From Pararhodobacter marinus (GTDB lineage Bacteria; Pseudomonadota; Alphaproteobacteria; Rhodobacterales; Rhodobacteraceae): a stretch of 64,000 nt of DNA. The position numbers and the translations under genes were made by a program. How positions within the stretch are numbered: the stretch's first letter is position 1; the number at the start of each line of letters is the position of its first letter. This document shows positions 57,283-64,000 of the stretch, piece after piece. The notes under the pieces are model-generated. The model made no database searches. It had not been told where the DNA came from and saw only the letters and a list, made by a program, of their open reading frames with translations. The stretch spans positions 62,001 to 126,000 of the forward strand of contig NZ_QEYD01000004.1 in assembly GCF_003122215.1 (NCBI RefSeq). Direction: 5' to 3'.

Positions 57283-59253
57283 GTGACCACGACCGCAACG
57301 CAGTCGGCGCTGGAATCCGTGCCCGCGCTGCTCGCGCGCAACGCCATCGAGAATGCCAACCTGACCGCCTATCGCGAGAAGGAATTCGGCATCTGGCAAT
57401 CCTGGACCTGGAAACAGGTGAAGGCCGAGGTCGATGCGCTGGCGATGGGCTTTCTGGCGCTCGGCATGGCCCCGGGCGATCACGTCGCCATCATCGGCCG
57501 CAACCGCCCGGCCCTGTACTGGTCGATGGTCGCGGCGCAATCCGTGGGGGCCGTGCCCGTCGCCCTGTATCAGGACGCGGCCGCCGACGAGATGGCCTAT
57601 GTGCTGGACCATTGCGGCGCGCGCTTTGCCATCTGCGGCGATCAGGAGCAGGTCGACAAGGTCATTGAGGTGCAGGAGGAGGTCTCGGGGATCGAGCAGA
57701 TCCTGTATCTCGACAAGCGCGGCATGCGCAAATACGACCACGCCCGCATGAACTGGCTGATGGACGTGCAGGCCGAGGGTCTGGCCGCGCGCAGCCGGTT
57801 CGAGGCGGAACTGAAGACGCGGCGCGCCGCGCTGAATTACGACAGCACCTGCGTGATGCTTTACACGTCGGGGACGACCGGCAAGCCCAAGGGCGTGGTC
57901 CTGTCCAACCGCAACATCCTGGAAACCGCCAAGGCCTCGTGCCAGTTCGACACGCTGACCCGCAAGGACGAGATCCTCGCCTATCTGCCGATGGCCTGGG
58001 TCGGCGATTTCATCTTCTCGATGGGTCAGGCCTATTGGGCGGGGTTCTGCGTCAACTGCCCGGAAAACGAAACCACCATGGCCGCCGATCTGCGCGAGAT
58101 CGGGCCGACCTATTTCTTTGCCCCGCCCCGCGTCTTCGAGACCATGCTGACGCAGGTGATGATCCGCATGGAAGACGCGAGCGCCGCGAAAAAGCGCATG
58201 TTCGACAAGTACATGGCCCATGCCCGCAAGGTCGGCGGCCTGATCCTTGACGGCAAGCCCGTCTCGGCGGGCGACCGGCTGAAGTACCGCATGGGCGAGA
58301 TGCTGGTCTACGGGCCGCTGAAGAACACGCTGGGCCTGTCCAATATCCGCGTGGCCTATACCGCGGGCGAGGCGATCGGGCCCGAGATCTTCGATTTCTA
58401 CCGCTCGCTGGGCATCAACCTGAAGCAGCTTTACGGCCAGACCGAGGCCTCGGTCTTCATCACCCAGCAGCCCGATGGCGAGGTGCGTTCGGATACGGTG
58501 GGCGTGCCGTCGCCGGGTGTCGAGGTGAAGATCGCCGAGTCGGGTGAAGTGTTCTACCGCTCGCCGGGTGTCTTCGTGGAATATTACAAGAACCCCGAAA
58601 GCACCGCGTCCACCAAGGATGCCGAAGGCTGGGTCGCCACCGGCGATGCGGGTTTCTTCGAGCCCGATACAGGCCATTTGCGGATCATCGACCGGGCGAA
58701 GGACGTGGGCAAGATGGCCGATGGCCGGATGTTCGCGCCCAAATATGTCGAGAACAAACTCAAGTTCTATCCCAACATCCTCGAGGCCGTGGTGTTCGGC
58801 AACGGGCGCGACCGCTGCGTGGCCTTCATCAATATCGACCTGAATGCCGTCGGCAACTGGGCCGAACGCAACAACATCGCCTATTCCAGCTATCAGGAAC
58901 TGGCCGGCCATCCCCGCGTGCTGGCCACGATCCAGGAACATGTCGAGGCCGTGAATGCCTCGGTGGCCGAGGACCCGATGCTCTCGGGCTGCCAGATCCA
59001 CCGCTTCCTGGTGCTGCACAAGGAACTCGATGCCGACGACGGCGAGATGACCCGCACCCGCAAGGTGCGCCGCAACATCGTCGCCGAGAAATTCGCCGAC
59101 CTGATCGAGGGCCTCTATGGCGGTGCCGACAGCGTCTATACCGAGACCGAGGTCAGCTACGAGGACGGCCGCAAGGGCGTGCTGAAAGCGACGGTCGAGC
59201 TGCGCGACGCCAAGGTCGTGGCGCCTGACGGGCAGCGGATGGCGGCGGAATGA
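57283..59253 (+). CDS. AMP-forming acyl-CoA ligase
   Basis: Activates a carboxylic acid to its CoA thioester. The 656-aa protein has the AMP signature MLYTSGTTGKPKGVVLS (about 195-211), YGQTEASVFITQQ (about 385-398) and GWVATGDAGFFEPDTGHLRIIDRAKD. It is closer to long-chain than to acetyl-CoA ligases. GTG 57283 is chosen because GGGAGGAG lies 8 nt upstream; GTG 57280 and ATG 57265 are also in frame. As first gene of an operon with a HAAT ABC importer, it probably activates the imported acid (fatty, aromatic or branched). Confidence 0.9.
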   Translation: MTTTATQSALESVPALLARNAIENANLTAYREKEFGIWQSWTWKQVKAEVDALAMGFLALGMAPGDHVAIIGRNRPALYWSMVAAQSVGAVPVALYQDAAADEMAYVLDHCGARFAICGDQEQVDKVIEVQEEVSGIEQILYLDKRGMRKYDHARMNWLMDVQAEGLAARSRFEAELKTRRAALNYDSTCVMLYTSGTTGKPKGVVLSNRNILETAKASCQFDTLTRKDEILAYLPMAWVGDFIFSMGQAYWAGFCVNCPENETTMAADLREIGPTYFFAPPRVFETMLTQVMIRMEDASAAKKRMFDKYMAHARKVGGLILDGKPVSAGDRLKYRMGEMLVYGPLKNTLGLSNIRVAYTAGEAIGPEIFDFYRSLGINLKQLYGQTEASVFITQQPDGEVRSDTVGVPSPGVEVKIAESGEVFYRSPGVFVEYYKNPESTASTKDAEGWVATGDAGFFEPDTGHLRIIDRAKDVGKMADGRMFAPKYVENKLKFYPNILEAVVFGNGRDRCVAFINIDLNAVGNWAERNNIAYSSYQELAGHPRVLATIQEHVEAVNASVAEDPMLSGCQIHRFLVLHKELDADDGEMTRTRKVRRNIVAEKFADLIEGLYGGADSVYTETEVSYEDGRKGVLKATVELRDAKVVAPDGQRMAAE

Positions 59254-59264
59254 GGGATACGAAC

Positions 59265-60089
59265 ATGCTGGACCAATCCGCAGAAGGCTACGTCACCGCC
59301 GATGGTCGCCAGATCGGCCCCGTGGTGCTGGAGCTGAAGAACATCACCCTGCGTTTCGGGGGCGTCGAGGCGATAAAGAACATCTCTTTCGACATCCGCG
59401 AGGGTGAGATCCGCGCGATCATCGGCCCCAACGGCGCCGGCAAGTCGTCGATGATGAACGTCATCTCGGGCTTCTACGTGCCGCAGGAAGGCGAGATCAT
59501 CTACAAGGGCTACAAGCGTGCCAAGATGCCGCCCTATCAGGTCGCGCGCACGGGGATCGCCAGGACGTTCCAGAACATCGCCCTGTTCGAGGGCATGTCG
59601 GTGCTCGACAACATCATGACGGGTCGGATGAACCTGATGAAATCGGGGTTCCTGAAACAGGCCCTGTGGTGGGGACCGGCCGCGCGCGAGGAAGACGAAC
59701 ACCGCGAGAAGGTCGAGAAGGTCATCGATTTCCTGGAGATCCAGCATATCCGCAAGACCCCGGTCGCGCGTCTGCCCTACGGTTTGAAAAAACGCGTCGA
59801 ACTGGCGCGCGCGCTGGCCGCCGAGCCGCAGATCCTGCTGCTGGATGAGCCGATGGCGGGCATGAACGTCGAAGAGAAAGAGGACATGTCCCGCTTCATC
59901 CTCGACGTGAACGACGAATTCGGCACGACCATCGTGCTGATCGAGCACGACATGGGCGTGGTCATGGACCTGTCCGACCGCGTGGTGGTGATGGATTACG
60001 GCAAGAAGATCGGCGACGGCACGCCCGACGAGGTGCGGAACAATCAGGACGTGATCGACGCCTATCTCGGCGTCAGCCACGACGAATAA
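59265..60089 (+). CDS. livG: HAAT-type ABC transporter ATPase (LivG-like)
   Basis: Cytoplasmic ATPase of 274 aa. Walker A GPNGAGKSSMMN (about 53-64), Q-loop TFQNIALFEGMSVLDNI, a signature region reading LPYGLKKRVELARAL (P-Y-G in place of the usual L-S-G-G-Q), Walker B ILLLDEPMAGMN and H-loop LIEHDMGVV. The LivG subfamily has this looser signature. I use ATG 59265 behind GAGGG; ATG 59250, which overlaps the ligase stop (ATGA), is an alternative. Confidence 0.92.
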   Translation: MLDQSAEGYVTADGRQIGPVVLELKNITLRFGGVEAIKNISFDIREGEIRAIIGPNGAGKSSMMNVISGFYVPQEGEIIYKGYKRAKMPPYQVARTGIARTFQNIALFEGMSVLDNIMTGRMNLMKSGFLKQALWWGPAAREEDEHREKVEKVIDFLEIQHIRKTPVARLPYGLKKRVELARALAAEPQILLLDEPMAGMNVEEKEDMSRFILDVNDEFGTTIVLIEHDMGVVMDLSDRVVVMDYGKKIGDGTPDEVRNNQDVIDAYLGVSHDE

Positions 60090-60099
60090 GGGGCAGGGC

Positions 60100-61086
60100 A
60101 TGTCAGACAACGTACTCTTCGCGCTTGAAGCGGCGGCCAACGGCCTGACCGTGGGCATCATGTATTCGCTGGTGGCCCTGGGCTTCGTCCTGATCTTCAA
60201 GGCCTCGGGCATCTTCAACTTCGCGCAGGGCGTGCTGGCGCTGTTCGCGGCGCTGACGCTGGTGGGGTTCCAGACCGGGCAGGTGCCGTTCTCGCATCTG
60301 ATCAACGCCATCTTCGGCACCAACATCCACGATTTCGGCTTCACCATGCCCGCCGTCCTGGCGATCATCCTGACCGTGCTGGTGATGATCCTGATCGCCA
60401 TCCTGGTCGAGCGGCTGGTGCTGAAACATCTGGTCAACCAGGAGCCGATCATCCTGTTCATGGCCACGATCGGGCTGGCCTATTTCCTAGAAGGACTGGG
60501 CGACATCATGTGGGGGGCCGAGGTCAAGCGGCTGGATGTCGGCATCCCGCAGGGCATGTCGCCCTGGGTGGACGAAGTCACCTACAACCTGTTCGGCTAT
60601 GGCTTCTACCTGGACGAGCTGTCGCTCTGGGCGCTGGGCATCGCGGCGGTGCTGGTGACGGCGCTCGTGATCTTCTCGCAATACACCAAGCAGGGCAGGG
60701 CGCTGCGCGCGGTGGCCGACGATCACCAGGCAGCTTTGTCGGTGGGCATCTCGCTGCGGTTCATCTGGGTGCTGACATGGTCCATCGCCGGCATCGTCGC
60801 GCTCGTCGCGGGGATCATGTGGGGGTCGAAATCGGGCGTGCAGTTCTCGCTGTCGCTGATCGCGCTGAAGGCGCTGCCGGTGCTCATTCTCGGCGGCTTC
60901 ACCTCGATCCCCGGTGCCATCGTCGGCGGGCTTCTGATCGGCGTAGGCGAGAAGCTGTTCGATTTCTTCATGCAGCCGATCATCGGCGGCGCCACCGAGA
61001 ACTGGTTTGCCTACATGCTTGCGCTGGTCTTCCTGCTGTTCCGTCCGCAGGGCCTGTTCGGCGAACGTATCATCGAGAGGGTCTGA
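60100..61086 (+). CDS. livH: HAAT-type ABC permease (LivH-like)
   Basis: Inner-membrane permease of 328 aa with about eight hydrophobic segments: NGLTVGIMYSLVALGFVLIFKASGIFNFAQGVLALFAAL is the standard LivH start, and FGLSLIALKALPVLILGGF-like text (SLSLIALKALPVLILGGFTSIPGAIVGGLLIG) holds the cytoplasmic coupling region. AAGGGGCAGG precedes ATG 60100. Confidence 0.93.
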   Translation: MSDNVLFALEAAANGLTVGIMYSLVALGFVLIFKASGIFNFAQGVLALFAALTLVGFQTGQVPFSHLINAIFGTNIHDFGFTMPAVLAIILTVLVMILIAILVERLVLKHLVNQEPIILFMATIGLAYFLEGLGDIMWGAEVKRLDVGIPQGMSPWVDEVTYNLFGYGFYLDELSLWALGIAAVLVTALVIFSQYTKQGRALRAVADDHQAALSVGISLRFIWVLTWSIAGIVALVAGIMWGSKSGVQFSLSLIALKALPVLILGGFTSIPGAIVGGLLIGVGEKLFDFFMQPIIGGATENWFAYMLALVFLLFRPQGLFGERIIERV

Positions 61087-61090
61087 CACG

Positions 61091-62167
61091 ATGCTTTACC
61101 GTGAAGCGGGCGATTTCAAGACGTCCTATGCCAGCGACAACCAGACCTTTCCGATCCGGTTTGACCGCACCGCCTATTGGGCCGTCATGGCCGTGGCCTT
61201 CCTGCTGGTGCCGATGGTGCTGACGGATTACTGGGCCAATTCCATCGTCATCCCCTTCCTGATCTACGTGATCGCGGCTTTGGGGCTGAACATCCTGATC
61301 GGCTATACCGGCCTTCTGTCGCTGGGCACCGCCGCCTTCATGGCCGTGGGCGCCTATTCGACCTTCAAGCTGACCACCGCCTTCCCCGAGATGCCGATCT
61401 ATATCGTCTTCATCCTGTCGGGGCTGGTCACCTCGGCGGTGGGGGTGCTGTTCGGGCTGCCGTCCTTGAAGATCAAGGGCTTCTACCTGGCCGTGGCCAC
61501 GCTGGCGGCGCAGTTCTTCCTGATCTGGCTGTTCACCCGCTATGGCTGGTTCTTCAACTACTCGTCGACCGGCCAGATCTCGATGCCCGAGCGCACCATG
61601 TTCGGGGTCGTCATCACCGGCGCCTCGGCCAGCTCGACGGCGGTCTATTTCACCTGCCTGATCTTCACCGTCGCGATGGCATGGCTGGCGCGCAACCTGA
61701 CGCGCGGCACGCTGGGCCGCACTTGGATGGCGATCCGCGACATGGATATCGCGGCCGAGATCATCGGCGTGAATCCCCTGATCGCCAAGCTGTCCTCGTT
61801 TGCCGTGTCGTCCTTCTTCGTGGGCGTCGCCGGCGCGCTGACCTTCGCCGTCTATCTGGGCGCGGTCGAGGCGGGCGAGGCGTTCGGGATCAACAAGAGC
61901 TTCCTTGTGCTGTTCATGGTGATCATCGGCGGGCTGGGCTCGATCCTGGGCTCGTTCCTAGGGGCGGCGTTCCTTGTCGTGCTGCCGGTGCTGCTGAAAC
62001 TGCTGCTGGTCGACGGGCTGGGCTGGCCCTCGGATCTGGCGCGGCACCTGGAGATCATGATCATCGGCGCGCTGATCATCATCGTGCTGATCGCCGAGCC
62101 GCACGGCATGGCCGCGCTGTGGCGCACCGTGAAAGAGAAACTGCGACTGTGGCCGTTCCCGCATTGA
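61091..62167 (+). CDS. livM: HAAT-type ABC permease (LivM-like)
   Basis: Second permease of the pair, 358 aa. After a polar N-terminus (about 1-28), eight to ten hydrophobic segments include GLNILIGYTGLLSLGTAAFMAVGAY and the EAA-like region TWMAIRDMDIAAEIIGVN. The start ATG 61091 is 4 nt after the livH stop; the longer frame upstream overlaps livH and is excluded. Confidence 0.92.
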   Translation: MLYREAGDFKTSYASDNQTFPIRFDRTAYWAVMAVAFLLVPMVLTDYWANSIVIPFLIYVIAALGLNILIGYTGLLSLGTAAFMAVGAYSTFKLTTAFPEMPIYIVFILSGLVTSAVGVLFGLPSLKIKGFYLAVATLAAQFFLIWLFTRYGWFFNYSSTGQISMPERTMFGVVITGASASSTAVYFTCLIFTVAMAWLARNLTRGTLGRTWMAIRDMDIAAEIIGVNPLIAKLSSFAVSSFFVGVAGALTFAVYLGAVEAGEAFGINKSFLVLFMVIIGGLGSILGSFLGAAFLVVLPVLLKLLLVDGLGWPSDLARHLEIMIIGALIIIVLIAEPHGMAALWRTVKEKLRLWPFPH

Positions 62168-62235
62168 GGAGGGCGGGGCCGGATTACAGGGTTGGGAATA
62201 ACGAACGAAACCGTCATCGACTGGGAGGAGAACCA

Positions 62236-63522
62236 ATGAAGATGACCAAAATAGCCGCCTTGGTTGCGGCCGCTGCGATCGCCACGCCCGTGGTTGCGCA
62301 GGACCTGCACTTTCCGATGCTGAACTACCGGACCGGGCCTTTCGCCCCCGGCGGCATCCCCTTCGCCGATGGCTATCAGGACTACCTGACGCTCATCAAC
62401 GAGCGCGACGGCGGTATCGGCGGCCTGCCGATCCGCACCACCGAATGCGAAACCGCCTACAATACCGAGCGCGGCGTCGAATGCTATGAATCGATCCGCG
62501 GCGACAGCCCGCTGATCGTGCAGCCGCTCTCGACTGGCATCACCTATCAGCTGATCCCCCGCGTGACCGAAGACGGCGTGCCGCTGCACACGATGGGTTA
62601 CGGCCGGACCTCGGCCATGGAAGGCGAAACCTTCCCGTGGGTGTTCAACTATCCCGCCAATTACTGGGACGGCGCCTCGGTCGCGATCAACTACCTGCTC
62701 GATCAGAACGACGATTCGCTCGAAGGCAAGAAGATCGTCCTGATCTATCACAACTCGGCCTATGGCCGTGAGCCGATCCCGACGCTTCAGAACCTGTCCG
62801 AACGCTACGGCTTCGAACTGGTCGAGATCCCCGTCGACTCGCCCGGTCAGGAACAGTCCAGCCAGTGGCTGCAGATCCGTCGCGAGCGCCCGGATTACGT
62901 GATCATGTGGGGCTGGGGCGTGATGAACGCCGTCGCCATCCAGGAAGCCGCCAATATCCGCTTCCCGATGGAGAATTTCATCGGCATCTGGTGGTCGGGT
63001 TCGGAAAACGACGTGGTCCCGGTCGGTGCGGGCGCCGATGGCTACACCGCGCTGACCTTCCACGGTGTCGGCACCGATTACCCGGTCTATGACGACATCC
63101 AGACCTATGTCGTGGATCGCGGTCTTGCCGCCGGCAATGGCGACCAGATCGGCTCGGCGGTGTATTCGCGCGGTCTCTACGCGGCGATGCTGGCGGTCGA
63201 AGCCGCGCGCACCGCGCAGGAACTGGCCGGTCACGCCCAGATCACTCCGGCGGAAATGCGTGCGGGCATGGAAGCGCTCAGCATCTCCGAAGAGCGTCTG
63301 GCCGAACTGGGCCTGCCGAACTTCTCGGCGCCGTTCGACGTGTCCTGCCAGAACCACGGCGGTTCGGGCGCGGCGATGATCCAGCAATGGGATGCGGATA
63401 CGCAGACCTGGAGCCTGATCACCGACTGGATCGATTCGGATCGCGAGCTGATCGGCGAACTCGCCACCGCCGATGCGGCGGCCTACGCGGCGGAAAACAA
63501 CATCACGCCGGGCTGCCTGTAA
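62236..63522 (+). CDS. livK: HAAT-type ABC substrate-binding protein (LivK-like)
   Basis: Periplasmic binding protein of 428 aa. A signal peptide (1-22, ending TPVVAQ) is followed by two Rossmann-like lobes; FAPGGIPFADGYQDYLTLINERDGGIGGLPI is the family entry, and LLDQNDDSLEGKKIVLIYHNSAYGREPIPTLQ the hinge side. It is longer than leucine-binding proteins and lacks their obvious amino-acid-binding residues, so an acid other than an amino acid is likely. GGGAGGAGAACC precedes ATG 62236. A stable hairpin follows. Confidence 0.9.
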   Translation: MKMTKIAALVAAAAIATPVVAQDLHFPMLNYRTGPFAPGGIPFADGYQDYLTLINERDGGIGGLPIRTTECETAYNTERGVECYESIRGDSPLIVQPLSTGITYQLIPRVTEDGVPLHTMGYGRTSAMEGETFPWVFNYPANYWDGASVAINYLLDQNDDSLEGKKIVLIYHNSAYGREPIPTLQNLSERYGFELVEIPVDSPGQEQSSQWLQIRRERPDYVIMWGWGVMNAVAIQEAANIRFPMENFIGIWWSGSENDVVPVGAGADGYTALTFHGVGTDYPVYDDIQTYVVDRGLAAGNGDQIGSAVYSRGLYAAMLAVEAARTAQELAGHAQITPAEMRAGMEALSISEERLAELGLPNFSAPFDVSCQNHGGSGAAMIQQWDADTQTWSLITDWIDSDRELIGELATADAAAYAAENNITPGCL

Positions 63523-63539
63523 GCGGTTCTGCAAGATCC

Positions 63540-63566
63540 GGGACGGGCGCTTCGCGCGCCCGTCCC
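63540..63566 (+). other. Strong hairpin after livK
   Basis: GGGACGGGCGC (63540-63550) pairs with GCGCCCGTCCC (63556-63566) around TTCGC, an 11-bp perfect stem without a T tract. It lies between the binding-protein gene and livF and probably stabilises the upstream mRNA or limits read-through, giving more LivK than LivF. Confidence 0.6.
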
Positions 63567-63599
63567 ACCCCCAACCGAGTTTCTGACGGGATTGCACCC

Positions 63600-64000
63600 A
63601 TGTTCGACCACCGCCCAGACGCCCAGACCGCCGCCGAGACGCTGCTCGAGATCAACAATATCGAGGTGATCTACAACCACGTGATCCTCGTGCTCAAAGG
63701 TGTCAGCCTGTCGGTCCCCAAGGGCGGTATCACCGCGCTTCTGGGTGGCAACGGCGCGGGCAAGTCGACGACGCTGAAATCCATTTCCGGCCTGCTGAAA
63801 TCCGAGCGTGGCGAGATCACCAAGGGATCGGTCGTCTATCGCGGCGAGAATCTCGCCGGGAAGGACCCCGCCGACCTGGTCAAGACCGGGGTCATCCAGG
63901 TGATGGAAGGCCGCCATTGCTTCGAACACCTGACGGTCGAGGAGAACCTGCTGACCGGCAGCTATACCCGCACCGACGGGCGCGGCGCGATCGCCGCCGA
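63600..64000 (+). CDS. livF: HAAT-type ABC ATPase (LivF-like), cut by the window end
   Basis: The first 133 codons are in the window. ATG 63600 begins MFDHRPDAQTAAETLLEINN; Walker A is GGNGAGKSTTLKSISG (about 55-70), and the Q-loop region GVIQVMEGRHCFEHLTVEENL is present. The signature, Walker B and C-terminus lie beyond 64000. It completes the five-component HAAT importer of this operon. Confidence 0.88.
   Translation, partial: MFDHRPDAQTAAETLLEINNIEVIYNHVILVLKGVSLSVPKGGITALLGGNGAGKSTTLKSISGLLKSERGEITKGSVVYRGENLAGKDPADLVKTGVIQVMEGRHCFEHLTVEENLLTGSYTRTDGRGAIAA

Overview
The window reads as chromosomal DNA of a Rhodobacteraceae-type alphaproteobacterium (Paracoccus/Roseobacter-like). The evidence is uniformly high G+C, dense short-gap gene packing, several TRAP transporters, an ectoine-hydrolase gene beside an AsnC-type regulator, secA with a nearby parvulin gene, a dnaK-dnaJ pair behind an RpoH-like promoter, and one copy of a GC hairpin followed by GAGGATATTT that I recall as common between genes in this family. 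I see no rRNA, tRNA, CRISPR array, insertion sequence, integrase or prophage gene, and no region of clearly foreign composition. All genus-level statements are inference.

Layout. 1-4.5 kb: xthA, then ectoine hydrolase (doeA/eutD) facing away from an AsnC/Lrp regulator (doeX-like) and an aldehyde dehydrogenase (doeC/ssd-like). 4.5-7.6 kb: two small exported ORFs, a structured leader, and a SulP anion transporter with a tandem-UspA protein. 7.6-15.8 kb: an XRE-cupin regulator divergent from a seven-gene operon (FAD oxidoreductase, TRAP M-P-Q, M81 metallopeptidase, alpha/beta hydrolase, ornithine cyclodeaminase-like protein). Five of its six junctions are stop/start overlaps or very short gaps, which makes it the best candidate here for an undescribed catabolic pathway. 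15.8-17.5 kb: RcnB-like, DUF1643 and a small periplasmic protein. 17.6-23.4 kb: tex, then a UMF1-type MFS transporter behind a two-hairpin leader, coupled to mepA and a phytase-like esterase. 23.4-25.9 kb: two overlapping GTPase genes with degenerate G4 motifs. 26-29.4 kb: a Tat-exported molybdenum hydroxylase pair (iorAB-like) facing a TetR regulator.

29.4-33.4 kb: an L,D-transpeptidase-like lipoprotein lacking the catalytic cysteine, a conserved-looking 51-aa protein, mutT, argJ with a lysine-rich extension, and a parvulin. 33.5-41.8 kb: secA, a secreted protein, radC, dnaJ and dnaK. 41.9-47.2 kb: an AEC carrier, a TakP-like TRAP operon (P-Q-M on the minus strand) with an attenuator after the binding-protein gene, and a DMT exporter. 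47.4-53.2 kb: a multicopper oxidase, a 51-aa Gly-rich peptide, a LysR regulator, and fadH followed directly by a second AEC carrier. 53.4-57.2 kb: a small HGH-motif membrane protein, a cupin facing a TetR regulator, DUF1801, a CDF metal exporter and a LysE exporter. 57.3-64 kb: an operon of an AMP-forming acyl-CoA ligase with a complete HAAT (Liv) ABC transporter, whose last gene (livF) runs off the window.

Functionally, about half the window is uptake plus catabolism of small organic compounds (ectoine breakdown, two TRAP systems, one HAAT ABC system, fadH, the molybdenum hydroxylase), each beside or facing its own likely regulator. The remainder is housekeeping: protein export and folding, DNA repair, arginine synthesis and cell-wall enzymes.
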